A DNA stretch of 64,000 bases, taken from Nonomuraea wenchangensis (GTDB lineage: Bacteria > Actinomycetota > Actinomycetes > Streptosporangiales > Streptosporangiaceae). The notes under the pieces are model-generated. The model was not told where the DNA came from. It searched no databases and was given only the letters and a program-made list of their open reading frames with translations. The stretch is taken from positions 124,001-188,000 of the forward strand of contig NZ_FOHX01000006.1 of NCBI RefSeq assembly GCF_900111685.1, in the 5' to 3' direction. Shown here piece by piece: positions 53,068 to 62,671 of the stretch. The translations under genes and the position numbers were made by a program. How positions within the stretch are numbered: the first letter of the stretch is position 1; the number at the start of each line of letters is the position of its first letter.

Positions 53068-54389
53068 CCGGCGGCCACCAGGTCGTGGGCGTAGCGGGAG
53101 CCGGGGCGGGGCAGGCCGTAGTTCTCGCGCAGGGTGCGGCCCTCGTACGCGTGCCGGAACAGCCCCCGCGCCCGCAGCTCGGGCACCACGTAGTCCACGA
53201 AGTCGGACAGGCCGCGCGGCAGGATCGGCGGCATCACGTTGAAGCCGTCGGCCGCACCGCCCTCGAACCACTCCTGGATCTGGTCGGCGATCTGCTCGGG
53301 CGTCCCGGCGACGACCCGATGGCCGCGGCCCCCGGCCAGGCGGGCGAGGAGCCGCCGGACCGTGAGGCGCTCGCGCCTGGCCAGATCGACGACGAGCTTG
53401 CGCCGGCTCTGCGCGCCCTCCGTCTCGACCGGCACGTCGGGCAGCTCCCGGTCCAGGTCGTCCTCGGTGAGCTCGATGCCGGTCAGCTGGCCGAGCTGCG
53501 CCAGCCCGTACGCGGGGACGATCAGCTCCTCCAGCTCCTTCTCCAGCAGCAGCGCCTCCCGCTCGGTCGAGCCGATGATCGGCGAGATGCCGGGCAGCAC
53601 CAGCACCTCCTCAGGCCGCCGGCCGCGGGCGGCGACCCGGCGCTTCAGGTCGGCGTAGAACTCCCGCCCCTCTTCAAGGGTCTGCTGGGCGGTGAAGACG
53701 GCCTCGGCGTAACGGGCCGCGAAGTCCTTGCCGTCCTCCGACGAGCCGGCCTGCACCAGCAGCGGATGGCCCTGGGGCGGGCGGGAGGCGTTGAGCGGGC
53801 CGCGGACGGCGAAGTGCTCGCCCTGGTGCTCGATCGCGTGGATCTTGCCGGTATCGGCGTAGCGGCCGGCGACGCGGTCACGTACGACGGCGTCGTCCTC
53901 CCAGCTGTCCCAGAGCTTGAGCACGACGTCCAGGAACTCCTCCGCGCGGGCGTAACGGGCGGCGTGCGCGGGGCGCTCGATGCCGAAGTTGCTCGCCTCG
54001 GCCTCGCCGGCGGAGGTGACGATGTTCCAGCCGGCCCGGCCCCCGCTGATGTGGTCGAGCGAGGCGAACTTGCGCGCCACGTGGAAGGGCTCGTTGTACG
54101 TCGTGGACACGGTCGCGATGAGCCCGACGTGGTCGGTGACGGCGGCGAGGGCGGACAGCAGGGTGAGGGGTTCGAGGCCGCCGAGCGCGTTGTGCGCGAC
54201 GTGCCCCTGCAGGGCGAGCCCGTCGGCGAGGAACACCGAGTCGAGCGTGCCGCGCTCGGCGATCCTGGCCAGCTCCTGGTAGTGCCGGACGTCGGTGAGG
54301 CGGGCCGGCTCGGTGCTCGGGTGCCGCCAGGCGGCCTCGTGGTGGCCGACGCCCATGAGGAAGGCGTTGAGGTGGAGCTTTCTCGTCAC
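53064..54389 (-). CDS. LLM-class FMNH2-dependent monooxygenase (NtaA/SoxA/DszA type)
   Basis: 441 aa. Bacterial luciferase-like barrel; the NtaA/DszA subgroup markers are N-A-F-L-M-G-V-G-H-H near the start, S-T-T-Y-N-E-P-F-H-V-A-R and W-N-I-V-T-S. Expected to cleave C-S or C-N bonds in an imported organosulfur compound. GTG start at 54389 with GTGA overlap to the permease. Operon context suggests sulfur release. Confidence 0.92.
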   Translation of the reverse strand: MTRKLHLNAFLMGVGHHEAAWRHPSTEPARLTDVRHYQELARIAERGTLDSVFLADGLALQGHVAHNALGGLEPLTLLSALAAVTDHVGLIATVSTTYNEPFHVARKFASLDHISGGRAGWNIVTSAGEAEASNFGIERPAHAARYARAEEFLDVVLKLWDSWEDDAVVRDRVAGRYADTGKIHAIEHQGEHFAVRGPLNASRPPQGHPLLVQAGSSEDGKDFAARYAEAVFTAQQTLEEGREFYADLKRRVAARGRRPEEVLVLPGISPIIGSTEREALLLEKELEELIVPAYGLAQLGQLTGIELTEDDLDRELPDVPVETEGAQSRRKLVVDLARRERLTVRRLLARLAGGRGHRVVAGTPEQIADQIQEWFEGGAADGFNVMPPILPRGLSDFVDYVVPELRARGLFRHAYEGRTLRENYGLPRPGSRYAHDLVAAG

Positions 54390-55273
54390 GTGGTCCTCCA
54401 GGTGGAGAAGCGGCGCTCGGCGGCGACCAGGAGCAGGTTCAGCAGCAGGCCGAGGACGGAGATGGTGATGATGCCGGCGTACATGTCGGGGATGCGGAAG
54501 CTGGACTGGGTGTCGAGGATGAGGTAGCCGAGGCCGGCCTTCGCGCCGACCATCTCGGCGAACAGCAGCACGAGGATGGAGGTCGCGCCGGCCAGCCGCA
54601 CGCCGGTGAAGATCGCGGGCACGGCGGCGGGCAGGATGACCTTCTGGAACAGCCGGAACGGGCCGAGGCCCATGGACCGGGCGGACTTGACGAGCAGGGG
54701 CTCGACGGTCTTCACGCCGCTGATGGTGTTGAGCAGGATGGGCCACGAGCAGGCGTACAGCACGAAGGAGACCTTGGCGGGCTCGCCGATGCCGAGGATC
54801 AGCGTGAACACCGGCAGCAGCGCCACCGCCGAGGTGTTGCGGAACAGCTCCAGCAGCGGCGTGAGCAGGTCGGCGACCGGGCGGTACCAGCCGATGAGCA
54901 GCCCGAGCGGGATGGCGAGCACGACGGCCAGGCCGAAGCCGGCCAGGGAGCGGCCCAGTGACGCCCCCAGGTGCTCGGGGAGGCTGCCGGTGACGAGGAG
55001 GTCCCACCAGGCGGCGAGGTCGTCCGAGAGCGGGGGGACGAACACCGGGTCCACGACGCCGGTCCTCGGCAGGATCTCCCAGGCGGCGAGGAGGAGCAGC
55101 ACGGCGACCGTGTTGACCCCGGCCCTGCGCAGCCAGGCGGGCAGCCACCGGCGTCGCGCTGCGGGCGGCCGGGCGTCGTCCTGGGCACCCTCGTCGGCGC
55201 TGTCGTCGGCCTCGTCGTCGGGGAGGTCGTACCAATGAAGGTCGCCGGGCAGTGCGGCGCGGGTGTCAGCCAT
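54386..55273 (-). CDS. NitT/TauT-type ABC permease
   Basis: 295 aa. An acidic cytoplasmic N-terminal tail of 45 residues is followed by six TM helices and the BPD motif near residue 190-220 (S-A-R-S-M-G-L-G-P). Sulfonate/nitrate/taurine permease family. Overlaps the ATPase gene by 8 bp. Confidence 0.92.
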   Translation of the reverse strand: MADTRAALPGDLHWYDLPDDEADDSADEGAQDDARPPAARRRWLPAWLRRAGVNTVAVLLLLAAWEILPRTGVVDPVFVPPLSDDLAAWWDLLVTGSLPEHLGASLGRSLAGFGLAVVLAIPLGLLIGWYRPVADLLTPLLELFRNTSAVALLPVFTLILGIGEPAKVSFVLYACSWPILLNTISGVKTVEPLLVKSARSMGLGPFRLFQKVILPAAVPAIFTGVRLAGATSILVLLFAEMVGAKAGLGYLILDTQSSFRIPDMYAGIITISVLGLLLNLLLVAAERRFSTWRTT

Positions 55274-56072
55274 GGGAGATCGCCACCTCTCGCTCCTGCA
55301 CCTGGGCGGCGGCGACCTCGTCGCGCAGCAGCGTCCAGATGTGGTGACGGTACTCGCCGAAGGCCGGATCGGCGCGCAGGTCGCCCTCGCGCGAGTCGAA
55401 CGCCACCTCCACGACCTCCTTGATCCGGCCGGGCCTCGACGTCATGACGGCGACCCGCTGCCCCAGGTAGACGGCCTCGTCGATGCCGTGGGTGATGAAG
55501 ATGACGGTCTTGCCGGTGTGCTGCCAGACGCGGACCAGCTCCTCCTGCAGCGACTCGCGGGTCTGCGCGTCCAGAGCGGCGAACGGCTCGTCCATGAGCA
55601 GCACGTCGGGGTCGAAGGCGAGGCTGCGGGCGATGGCGACGCGCTGACGCATGCCGCCGGACAGCTCGTGCGGGTAGCGGTCCTCGAACCCGTTGAGGCC
55701 CACCAGCGCCAGGTGCTCGCGCGCCCGCGCCGCCCGCTCCCGTCTCGGCACGGCCTTGGCCTCCAGGCCGAACTCGACGTTCGCCTGCGCGGTGCGCCAC
55801 GGGAAGAGCGCGTACTGCTGGAACACCACGCCCCGGTCGAGGCCGGGTCCTGTCACGGGGTCGCCGTCGGTCAGGATCTGCCCGGACGTGGGCGGGGTGA
55901 GCCCCGCGACCAGGTCGAGCAGGGTGGACTTGCCGCAGCCGCTCGGCCCGACGAGGGCGAGGAACTCGCCCGCGCGCACGTCGAGGTCCACCCCGGACAG
56001 CGCGGTGAACGGCTCGGCGGCGTCTCTGACGTGGAAGGTCTTGGTGACGTTGCGGATGCCGATCTCGGTCAT
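55266..56072 (-). CDS. NitT/TauT-type ABC ATPase
   Basis: 268 aa. Walker [10 protein letters not shown] (near 43-51), Q-loop, signature L-S-G-G-M-R-Q-R and Walker B L-L-M-D-E-P-F. Member of the SsuB/TauB group. ATG at 56072 overlaps the SBP stop (ATGA). Confidence 0.94.
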   Translation of the reverse strand: MTEIGIRNVTKTFHVRDAAEPFTALSGVDLDVRAGEFLALVGPSGCGKSTLLDLVAGLTPPTSGQILTDGDPVTGPGLDRGVVFQQYALFPWRTAQANVEFGLEAKAVPRRERAARAREHLALVGLNGFEDRYPHELSGGMRQRVAIARSLAFDPDVLLMDEPFAALDAQTRESLQEELVRVWQHTGKTVIFITHGIDEAVYLGQRVAVMTSRPGRIKEVVEVAFDSREGDLRADPAFGEYRHHIWTLLRDEVAAAQVQEREVAISHG

Positions 56073-57082
56073 GAGGTGCTCCCGGCGGCGTAGGGGTTGA
56101 AAGCGTTGGTGTAGAGGTCGTCCGGCTCGACCTGGCCGGGGCGCAGCTCGCCCTCGCGGGTCAGCCAGTCGATCCAGGTGCCGAACTCCTTCGGGGCGAT
56201 GAGGCCGCCCTTGCCGGCGATGCCGGTGCTCTTCCAGAAGCGCACGGTCTCGGCGCTCTCGTTCCGGCCACGCCCCGCGATGATCCGCTCGAACGTGGCG
56301 ACGACCTCGGCCCGCGAGTGCGTCTGCGCCCAGGCGACGGCCTTGGCGAAGCCGGTCACGAACGTCCTGGTGGTGGTCGGGTTGTCGGCGATGAAGTCCT
56401 CGCGCAGCACGATCGATCCCGCGGTGAACGGGCCGAACAGGTCCACGTCGGTGAACAGCGGCCGCAGGCCGCCGCGTTCGAGCGCCTTGTCCCTGAGCAC
56501 GCCGCCGAGGGTGCCCGCGTCGAGCTGTCCCTGCCGGACGGCCTGCTCGGTGTTGACCGGCGGGATCACCACGAGCTGGACCTGCTTGATCTCGTCGGGG
56601 GTCAGGCCCTGGCGCTTGAGGTATTCCTTGATGACGGCCTCGTGGTGCGCGCCGAGCGTGTTGACGCCGATCTTCCTGCCGATGAGGTCGCGGGCGGTCC
56701 TGATCGGGCTGTCGTCCTTGACGTAGTAGCCGTTGAAGGTGTCGCGGTCGGAGCCGTAGTAGCCGACCACGGCCTTGATGGGGGCCCTGGCGGCCTTGAG
56801 CTTGACGATCGCGCCGTTGAACGCGCCGCCGAAGTCGGTCTGGCCGGTGGCGGCCGACTGGATGTCCTGGGGGCCGGAGGTGGTGTTGCCCACCCACTTG
56901 AGCTTGAGGTCGCCGAGGTAGCCGAGCTCCTCGGCCAGCTCGGCGTAGGTGACGGCGCCGGCGCTGCCCTGGTAGCGCAGCACCTTCACCTCCGACGTTC
57001 CGGTGGTCGCCTCGGCGCCGCCGCAGCCCGCCAGTACGGCGGTCAGCAACGCGGCCATGAGGGCATGTCTGGTCTTGATCAC
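56069..57082 (-). CDS. Sulfonate/nitrate-type substrate-binding lipoprotein
   Basis: 337 aa from the GTG at 57082 (GAGGAA ahead). Lipobox V-L-A-G-C near residue 20; NMT1/SsuA-like fold with Y-A-E-L-A-E-E-L-G-Y-L. First structural gene of the operon, after the 24-codon leader peptide. It presumably binds an organosulfur compound; ligand not known. Confidence 0.9.
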   Translation of the reverse strand: MIKTRHALMAALLTAVLAGCGGAEATTGTSEVKVLRYQGSAGAVTYAELAEELGYLGDLKLKWVGNTTSGPQDIQSAATGQTDFGGAFNGAIVKLKAARAPIKAVVGYYGSDRDTFNGYYVKDDSPIRTARDLIGRKIGVNTLGAHHEAVIKEYLKRQGLTPDEIKQVQLVVIPPVNTEQAVRQGQLDAGTLGGVLRDKALERGGLRPLFTDVDLFGPFTAGSIVLREDFIADNPTTTRTFVTGFAKAVAWAQTHSRAEVVATFERIIAGRGRNESAETVRFWKSTGIAGKGGLIAPKEFGTWIDWLTREGELRPGQVEPDDLYTNAFNPYAAGSTS

Positions 57083-57129
57083 GATGGGGTTCCTCGTCAG
57101 GGGGAGGGAGAGGGGTCCTGGGTGCGTGA

Positions 57130-57204
57130 TCAGCGACACTGCGCGCTGGCTACGTGGCCGTGGTCCACGTGCGGGCGCCGGGTCAGGTAGAGGCCCTGGC
57201 TCAT
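57130..57204 (-). CDS. Cysteine-type leader peptide, 24 aa, apparently leaderless
   Basis: A tiny ORF not reported by usual gene callers. It starts at the ATG at 57204 and ends C-R-stop at 57130. The C-terminal half carries T-R-R-P-H-V-D and V-A-S-A-Q-C-R, matching the R-R-x-H-V-D...A-x-C pattern of actinobacterial putative leader peptides that precede sulfur and cysteine genes. A cysteine codon is the second last. A stem of 6 bp (57152-57157 with 57165-57170) lies inside it. The SBP gene follows after 47 bp. Ribosome stalling at Cys shortage would explain control of the operon. Confidence 0.8.
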   Translation of the reverse strand: MSQGLYLTRRPHVDHGHVASAQCR

Positions 57205-57211
57205 GCGTACG

Positions 57212-57240
57212 AAGCTACGGCCCTCCTTACCGAAAGTCAA
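57212..57240 (-). promoter_or_regulatory. Promoter of the sulfur operon leader
   Basis: On the minus strand TTGACT (57235-57240) and TAGCTT (57212-57217) are spaced by 17 bp. Transcription would begin at or next to the ATG at 57204, so the leader peptide mRNA would be leaderless. Confidence 0.65.
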
Positions 57241-57307
57241 CTTTTCCTACTGGACATACATGAAATTAGGCTCGATCTCGTACGACACATCCGATCAGGG
57301 AGGCTCG

Positions 57308-57634
57308 ATGATCTTCATTACCGCGAAGTTCCGCGTCAAGCCGGAGCACGCCGACCGCTGGCCGGAGATCACCGGGGAGTTCACCGAGGCGACCCGCGCC
57401 GAGCCCGGCTGCCTGTGGTTCGACTGGTCGCGCAGCGTCGACGACCCCGCCGAGTACGTCCTGGTCGAGGCGTTCCGCGACGACGCCGCCGGGGCGGCGC
57501 ACGTGCAGTCGGCGCACTTCGAGCAGGCCCGGCGGGATCTGCCGCAGTACCTCGTGGAGACGCCGCGCATCGTCAACACCACCGTCCCGCAGGACGACTG
57601 GTCGGAGCTCGGCGAGATGGCCGTGAAGGGCTGA
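57308..57634 (+). CDS. Antibiotic biosynthesis monooxygenase (ABM) domain protein
   Basis: 108 aa. Small dimeric ferredoxin-like ABM/quinol monooxygenase fold (F-R-V-K-P-E-H-A-D-R-W; E-P-G-C-L-W-F-D-W). RBS AGGGAGG. Divergent from the sulfur operon; may help in redox chemistry of the imported compound or act independently. Confidence 0.85.
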   Translation: MIFITAKFRVKPEHADRWPEITGEFTEATRAEPGCLWFDWSRSVDDPAEYVLVEAFRDDAAGAAHVQSAHFEQARRDLPQYLVETPRIVNTTVPQDDWSELGEMAVKG

Positions 57635-57712
57635 CCCGGCCCTACCTCCGTACGTTGCCGTAGGCGAACAGCTCGAACGGCCCCGGCCCGGCGGGCAGGG
57701 GCCGTTCGGCGG

Positions 57713-58664
57713 TCACGGCCAGCCCCAGTTGGTGCCGCCGAAGCCCATGTAGTACGAGAGCATGGTCGCGCCGGTCTGGATCAGGTTGTTCTTGTAGAAG
57801 AACTTCATGTACGCCGGGCCGGTCAGCTCCCTGCACTTGTCGTAGCCGGCGCCGCCGAGGTCGATCGCCCCCGCCTGGTACTCCGCGGCGAAGACGGGGA
57901 TGTCCTCGCGCAGCCGCTCGGTCAGCCCCTCACCTCAGGGGCCCCACTCCCCGGGGGTGTCGCAGGCGAACGACTGCGGATAGTCGTCCACGCCCGGGAT
58001 CTGCACCGCACCGGGACCGGTGGCCCACGTCGAGCTCCAGCTCCCGGCGTCGCAGCAGTCGTTGGTGGTGATCGGCACGTCGATGCCGGCCGCGCGGGCC
58101 CGGTCCTGGATGTCCTGCATGTACGCCGCGTCGGTGTTGACCTGGTACTCGTTCTCGGCGTTGTAGAGGATCACCGGGCCGCCCCTGCCGTACTGGTGCC
58201 GGGCGATGATCGGATTGACCCGGTCCAGCCACTCGCGGTACGCCTCACGGAAGCCGGGCTCGCTGCTGCGGGCGCGGCCGGGCACCGTCTTGACCCAGGC
58301 GGGCAGGCCGCCGCCGCAGGCCGGTCTCGGCGGCGGTGCGCAGCAGGAGGTCCAGGTCGCGGACGCCGGTGAAGTCGTACACGCCCTGGCGCGGCGAGTG
58401 GTAGGCCCAGGAGAAGTAGAGCGACACGGCGTTGAACCCGGCCGCCTTGAACTTCTCCAGCACGTCCCGCCAGAGCGGCGGGCTCGGCAGCCGGAAGTAG
58501 TGGAACTCGGCCGCCTGGAGCACGACCCTGCGGCCGTCGAGCATGAGGGACCAGTGGTCGTAGGTGACCTGGCGCTGGGGCCTGGCCTGCGCCGCGTCCG
58601 TGGCGAGCGGGGCCGGCAGCAGGGCGAGGAGCGGGGCCAGGAGCACCGTGAGCAAGCGCCTCAT
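57713..58664 (-). pseudogene. Decayed GH35 beta-galactosidase
   Basis: Three fragments of one GH35 enzyme can be followed on the minus strand. Fragment 1 starts at the ATG at 58664 (GGAAGG ahead), with signal peptide and E-F-H-Y-F-R-L-P, up to about 58320, where a deletion removes the R-P-G-P-Y block and changes frame. Fragment 2 (to 57935) has A-E-N-E-Y-Q, the acid/base Glu. An in-frame TGA at 57935-57937 ends it, but the frame goes on as fragment 3 to G-G-T-N-W-G-W and a stop at 57713. The C-terminal half is missing. A sequencing error could explain one lesion, hardly all three. Confidence 0.85.
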
Positions 58665-58709
58665 GGGGCCTTCCGGGGGTCGGCTCGGGGACGGCACGCG
58701 CTCCTTTAA

Positions 58710-58801
58710 TTTGGCGACCATCCAAACAAATGTCAACGGATGGGGCAGGAGCGTCCAGGTATAAGTCAGGACAAGTTTTTTTCCGGGTTATTGACGAAAA
58801 A
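58710..58801. promoter_or_regulatory. Candidate ROK operators
   Basis: TTTGG-N7-CCAAA (58710-58726), 46 bp before the GH35 start, and an AT-rich inverted repeat TTTTTTC...GAAAAA (58777-58801) before the ROK gene. ROK regulators usually bind such AT-rich dyads. Confidence 0.45.
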
Positions 58802-58820
58802 GAGGTGACCTCGGCACACT
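58791..58820 (+). promoter_or_regulatory. Probable leaderless promoter of the ROK gene
   Basis: TTGACG (58791-58796) and CACACT (58815-58820) with 18-bp spacing. The ATG at 58828 lies 8 bp beyond the -10 and no ribosome site is present, which suggests leaderless translation. Confidence 0.5.
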
Positions 58821-58827
58821 CTCCGTC

Positions 58828-60105
58828 ATGTCACCACCCCGTGGCCCCCTGTCACAGCTCCGGCGCGGGCACGAAGAGCTCGTGCTCGGCCTGCTGCGCA
58901 AGCACGGCCCGCTGAGCCGGGGCGAGCTCGGCAAGCTGTGCCGGCTGTCGCGCACCACGCTGTACGACATCCTCGCCGAGCTCGTCGCCACCGGCGCCGT
59001 CGTGCCCGCCGGGCAGCAGGACGACGGCCCGCGCGGCCGGGGCCGGCCGGCCGAGACGCTGGCGCTCAACCCCGGCGCCGGGCAGGCGATCGGCATCGAC
59101 TTCGCCCGGCGGGCGCTGCACGTCGCGGCGGTCAACCTGGCGCACGAGATCGTCGGCGCGGCCAGCGAGCCGCACGACGCCGACCTGCCCTGGGAGCGGC
59201 GGGTGGACCTGGCCGAGCGGCTGATCGGCCGGCTCGGCGGCGGCGACCTGCGGCTCGGCGCGCTGAGCGCGATCGGCGCGGGCGTCGTCGGCCCCATCAG
59301 CGACCCCGACGGCGGTCCCGACGGCGACATCGAGAGTGACTTCGAGAACGACATCGAGGCCGGGGAGCCGCTCCCCCACCGCGCCCAGGTGCTGCTGCGG
59401 GAGCGGTTCGGCGTGCCCGTGCTGCTCGACAACAACACCCGCCTGGCCGCGCTCGGCGAGGCCATCTGGGGCGCCGCCGCCGGCGGCCGGGACGTGCTCT
59501 ACCTGCGCCTGTCCCACGGCGTCGGCGGCGGCCTGGTGATCGACGGCTCGCTGCACCGCGGCGCGTACGGCCTGTCCGGCGAGTTCGGCCACATCGTGGT
59601 CGATCCGGGCGGCCGGCCGTGCTCCTGCGGCGGCACCGGCTGCCTGGAGACCGTCGCCTCGGTCAGGGCCGTCCTGGACGCCTACCGCGACCGCGGCGGC
59701 CACGCCGACGACGTACGTGACCTGGTCGAGGCCGCGGGGAGGGCGGAGCCGGGCGCCCTCGCCCTGCTGGCGGAGGTCGGCGCGGACATCGGCGCGGTGC
59801 TCGCGGCCCTCTGCAACGCCGTCGGCCCCGGCGTCATCGTGATCGGCGGCGAGCTGGCCGAGACCGGCGCCGCGCTGCTGGCGCCGATCGGGCGCACGCT
59901 CGACGCCCGGGTCATGCCGATCTCCCGGCACCGGGTCAGCCTGCGCCGGGCCACGCTCGGCGAGGCCGCGGGCGCGCTCGGCGGCATCGCGCTGGTGCTG
60001 CACGAGTCGCCCCTGCTCTCCCGCTACCCGGCCGGCCCTGACCTCGCCGCCGGAGTTCCCCCGCTGTCCCCGCGGCACCACAACCTCGTGAAGGAGGGTT
60101 CATGA
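58828..60105 (+). CDS. ROK-family transcriptional regulator
   Basis: 425 aa. N-terminal MarR-like winged helix ([17 protein letters not shown]), then ROK sugar-kinase fold with [14 protein letters not shown] and the zinc motif [10 protein letters not shown] near residue 270. Such regulators answer to sugars. It overlaps the permease by ATGA, so it is part of the operon and likely autoregulated. Confidence 0.92.
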   Translation: MSPPRGPLSQLRRGHEELVLGLLRKHGPLSRGELGKLCRLSRTTLYDILAELVATGAVVPAGQQDDGPRGRGRPAETLALNPGAGQAIGIDFARRALHVAAVNLAHEIVGAASEPHDADLPWERRVDLAERLIGRLGGGDLRLGALSAIGAGVVGPISDPDGGPDGDIESDFENDIEAGEPLPHRAQVLLRERFGVPVLLDNNTRLAALGEAIWGAAAGGRDVLYLRLSHGVGGGLVIDGSLHRGAYGLSGEFGHIVVDPGGRPCSCGGTGCLETVASVRAVLDAYRDRGGHADDVRDLVEAAGRAEPGALALLAEVGADIGAVLAALCNAVGPGVIVIGGELAETGAALLAPIGRTLDARVMPISRHRVSLRRATLGEAAGALGGIALVLHESPLLSRYPAGPDLAAGVPPLSPRHHNLVKEGS

Positions 60106-60908
60106 CCCAGCTCACCACGCTGGGCAAGCCGGCGGCGCCGGCGGCGCGGCGCGCCGCCGGACGTCCCCGGCGCACGCTCGTGCTCAACCTGGTCGCGGTC
60201 GTCCTCGGCCTGCTCGTCTGGACGCTGCTGGCCACGATCGGCGTCCAGGGGCTGCCGACCCCGATGGAGGTGGCGGCCAAGGCCGGCGAGCTGGTCGCGG
60301 ACGGCACCCTGCTCCAGGACGCGCTCGCCAGCCTGCGCAGGGTGCTGCTCGGCTTCCTGATGGGCACGCTGCTCGCGATCCCGGTCGGCTTCCTCATGGG
60401 CTGGTACGCCACCGCGCGCGGCCTGCTGGAGCCGTACGTGCAGTTCTTCCGCACCATCCCGCCCCTGGCGATCATCCCGCTGGCCATCGTGCTCCTCGGC
60501 ATCGGCGAGGTGCCGAAGGTCTTCGTGATCTTCCTGGCCGCGTTCCTGTCCAGCGTCGTCTCGACCTTCCAGGGCGTGGTGGACGTGGACAAGACGCTCA
60601 TCAACGCCGCCCGCGTGCTGGGCGCGTCCGACCGGACGATCTTCCTGAAGGTCGTGGTCCCGGCGTCCACGCCGTTCATCCTGGTCGGGATGCGGGTCGG
60701 GCTCGGCTCGGCCTGGGGGACGCTGGTCGCCGCCGAGCTGATCGCCGCGCAGGAGGGGCTGGGCTACCGGATGCAGCAGGCCCAGCTCTACTACGACCTG
60801 TCCACGATCTTCGTGGGTCTCATCGCCATCGGCGTGCTCGGCCTGCTGATGGACCGCCTGCTGCTGCTCGCCGAGCGCCGCCTCACCGACTGGCAGGAGC
60901 GCCGATGA
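60102..60908 (+). CDS. NitT/TauT-type ABC permease
   Basis: 268 aa, six TM helices, with the permease loop [11 protein letters not shown] near 165-180. Same family as the permease of the divergent operon but clearly different in sequence. ATGA overlap with both neighbours. Confidence 0.92.
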   Translation: MTQLTTLGKPAAPAARRAAGRPRRTLVLNLVAVVLGLLVWTLLATIGVQGLPTPMEVAAKAGELVADGTLLQDALASLRRVLLGFLMGTLLAIPVGFLMGWYATARGLLEPYVQFFRTIPPLAIIPLAIVLLGIGEVPKVFVIFLAAFLSSVVSTFQGVVDVDKTLINAARVLGASDRTIFLKVVVPASTPFILVGMRVGLGSAWGTLVAAELIAAQEGLGYRMQQAQLYYDLSTIFVGLIAIGVLGLLMDRLLLLAERRLTDWQERR

Positions 60909-61675
60909 ACGCCAAGATCTCCTTCAGGGACATCGTCAAGACCTATCCGATGAAGGACGGCGTCTTCACCGCGCTCGACCACGTCTCCCTGGACATCGCC
61001 GACCGGGAGTTCGTCACGGTCGTCGGCCCGTCGGGGTGCGGCAAGAGCACGCTCATGAGCATGGCCGCCGGGCTGACCGAGCCCACCTCCGGCGAGGTGC
61101 TGGTGGACGGCGCGCCCGTCCCCGGTCCGGGACCGGACCGCGGGGTGATCTTCCAGCAGTACGCGCTGTTCCCCTGGCTGAGCGTGCGCAAGAACGTCGA
61201 GTTCGGGCTCAAGCTCATGAACCTGCCTCCCGACGAGCGCAGGAGGCGGGCCGAGCACGCGATCGAGCTGGTCGGGCTGTCGGACTTCGCCGACGCGCTG
61301 CCGAAGACCCTGTCCGGCGGCATGAAGCAGCGCTGCGCCATCGCCCGCGCGTACGCGGTGAACCCGCAGGTGCTGCTCATGGACGAGCCGTTCGGCGCCC
61401 TCGACGCGCTCACCCGCGTCCAGCTCCAGGACCAGCTCCTCGACACCTGGAGCAGGGAGCGGCGCACGGTCATGTTCATCACGCACGACGTGGACGAGGC
61501 CGTCTACCTGGCCCGGCGGGTGATCGTCATGGCCGCCCGGCCCGGCCGCGTGCAGCAGATCGTCGACGTGGACCTGCCGTACCCGAGGACCGAGGAGATG
61601 CGGCTGTCGCCGGAGTTCGCGCGCATCCGCAACGAGGTCTGGCACGGCGTCTACCACCAGCCCAAAGCAGCTTAA
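60905..61675 (+). CDS. NitT/TauT-type ABC ATPase
   Basis: 256 aa. Walker [10 protein letters not shown] near 40-48, signature L-S-G-G-M-K-Q-R, Walker B L-L-M-D-E-P-F. SsuB/TauB group. Confidence 0.94.
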   Translation: MNAKISFRDIVKTYPMKDGVFTALDHVSLDIADREFVTVVGPSGCGKSTLMSMAAGLTEPTSGEVLVDGAPVPGPGPDRGVIFQQYALFPWLSVRKNVEFGLKLMNLPPDERRRRAEHAIELVGLSDFADALPKTLSGGMKQRCAIARAYAVNPQVLLMDEPFGALDALTRVQLQDQLLDTWSRERRTVMFITHDVDEAVYLARRVIVMAARPGRVQQIVDVDLPYPRTEEMRLSPEFARIRNEVWHGVYHQPKAA

Positions 61676-61702
61676 AAACCCCCTGGAAAGGATTAACACG
61701 AC

Positions 61703-62671
61703 ATGCGTTCTCTTCGCCGCGCCCTCACCGCCGCCGCCGCGGTGAGCGTCATCACGCTCTCCGTCACCTCCTGCTCCGACGACGGCACCACCGTCCGCTT
61801 CGGCTACATCGGGGACTACAACGGCGCCAGCCTGCTCGCCGTCGCCCAGAAGCAGGGGCTCTGGGAGAAGCAGGGGCTCACCCCCGAGATCAAGGTCTTC
61901 ACGAATGGACCGCTCCAGATCCAGGCGCTCGGCGCCGGCGACCTGGACTTCGGCTACATCGGCCCCGGCGCCATGTGGCTGCCCGCCTCCGGCAAGGCCA
62001 AGGTCGTCTCCATCAACACGCTCGGCTTCGCCGACCGGGTGATCGGCCGGCCGGGCGTCAAGACCATGCAGGACCTCAAGGGCAAGAAGGTCGGCGTGCC
62101 CGAGGGCACCTCCGGCGACATGGTGCTCAACCTGGCCCTGCAGAAGGCCGGGATGACGGCCGCCGACATCGAGAAGGTGCCGATGGACGCGGCGACCGTG
62201 GTGTCGGCGTTCTCGGCCGGGCAGATCGACGGCGCCGGCCTCTGGTACCCGCTGATCGACACGATCAAGGTGAAGGTGCCGGACATGACGGAGATCGCCA
62301 GCACCCGCGAGTACCCCGACAACTCCTTCCCGAACGCCTTCGTCAGCGGCACCGACACCGACCAGGAGCTGACCACCAAGGTGATCAAGGTGCTGCAGGA
62401 GGCCAACGACTGGCGGGCCGCGCACCCCGAGGAGACCGTCACCGAGACGGCGGCCCTGCTCAAGCTCGACCCGGCCAAGGTCAAGGCGGACGCGGCCAAC
62501 GTCGAGGTCATGTCCACGGCCGACCTCGTCGCCAAGACCAAGGACGGCACGGTCGCCAAGTGGCTGAACAGCCTCGGCGACTTCTTCGTCGGCACCGGCC
62601 AGCTCAAGTCGCTGCCCGAGCCGTCGTCGTACTACACCGGCGACCTCTACGAGAAGGCGTACGGCAAGTGA
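61703..62671 (+). CDS. Substrate-binding lipoprotein of the second importer
   Basis: 322 aa; lipobox S-V-T-S-C near residue 22-26; NMT1/SsuA-like fold (V-R-F-G-Y-I-G-D-Y-N). RBS GGAAAGG. The stop overlaps the GTG start of the sulfatase (GTGA), which ties the imported compound to sulfatase cleavage. Confidence 0.92.
   Translation: MRSLRRALTAAAAVSVITLSVTSCSDDGTTVRFGYIGDYNGASLLAVAQKQGLWEKQGLTPEIKVFTNGPLQIQALGAGDLDFGYIGPGAMWLPASGKAKVVSINTLGFADRVIGRPGVKTMQDLKGKKVGVPEGTSGDMVLNLALQKAGMTAADIEKVPMDAATVVSAFSAGQIDGAGLWYPLIDTIKVKVPDMTEIASTREYPDNSFPNAFVSGTDTDQELTTKVIKVLQEANDWRAAHPEETVTETAALLKLDPAKVKADAANVEVMSTADLVAKTKDGTVAKWLNSLGDFFVGTGQLKSLPEPSSYYTGDLYEKAYGK

Noticed and set aside
57100-57240. SAM or other riboswitch before the sulfur operon
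   Set aside because: The stretch is explained by a coding leader peptide and a promoter at its 5' end; no SAM-box core was recognised.
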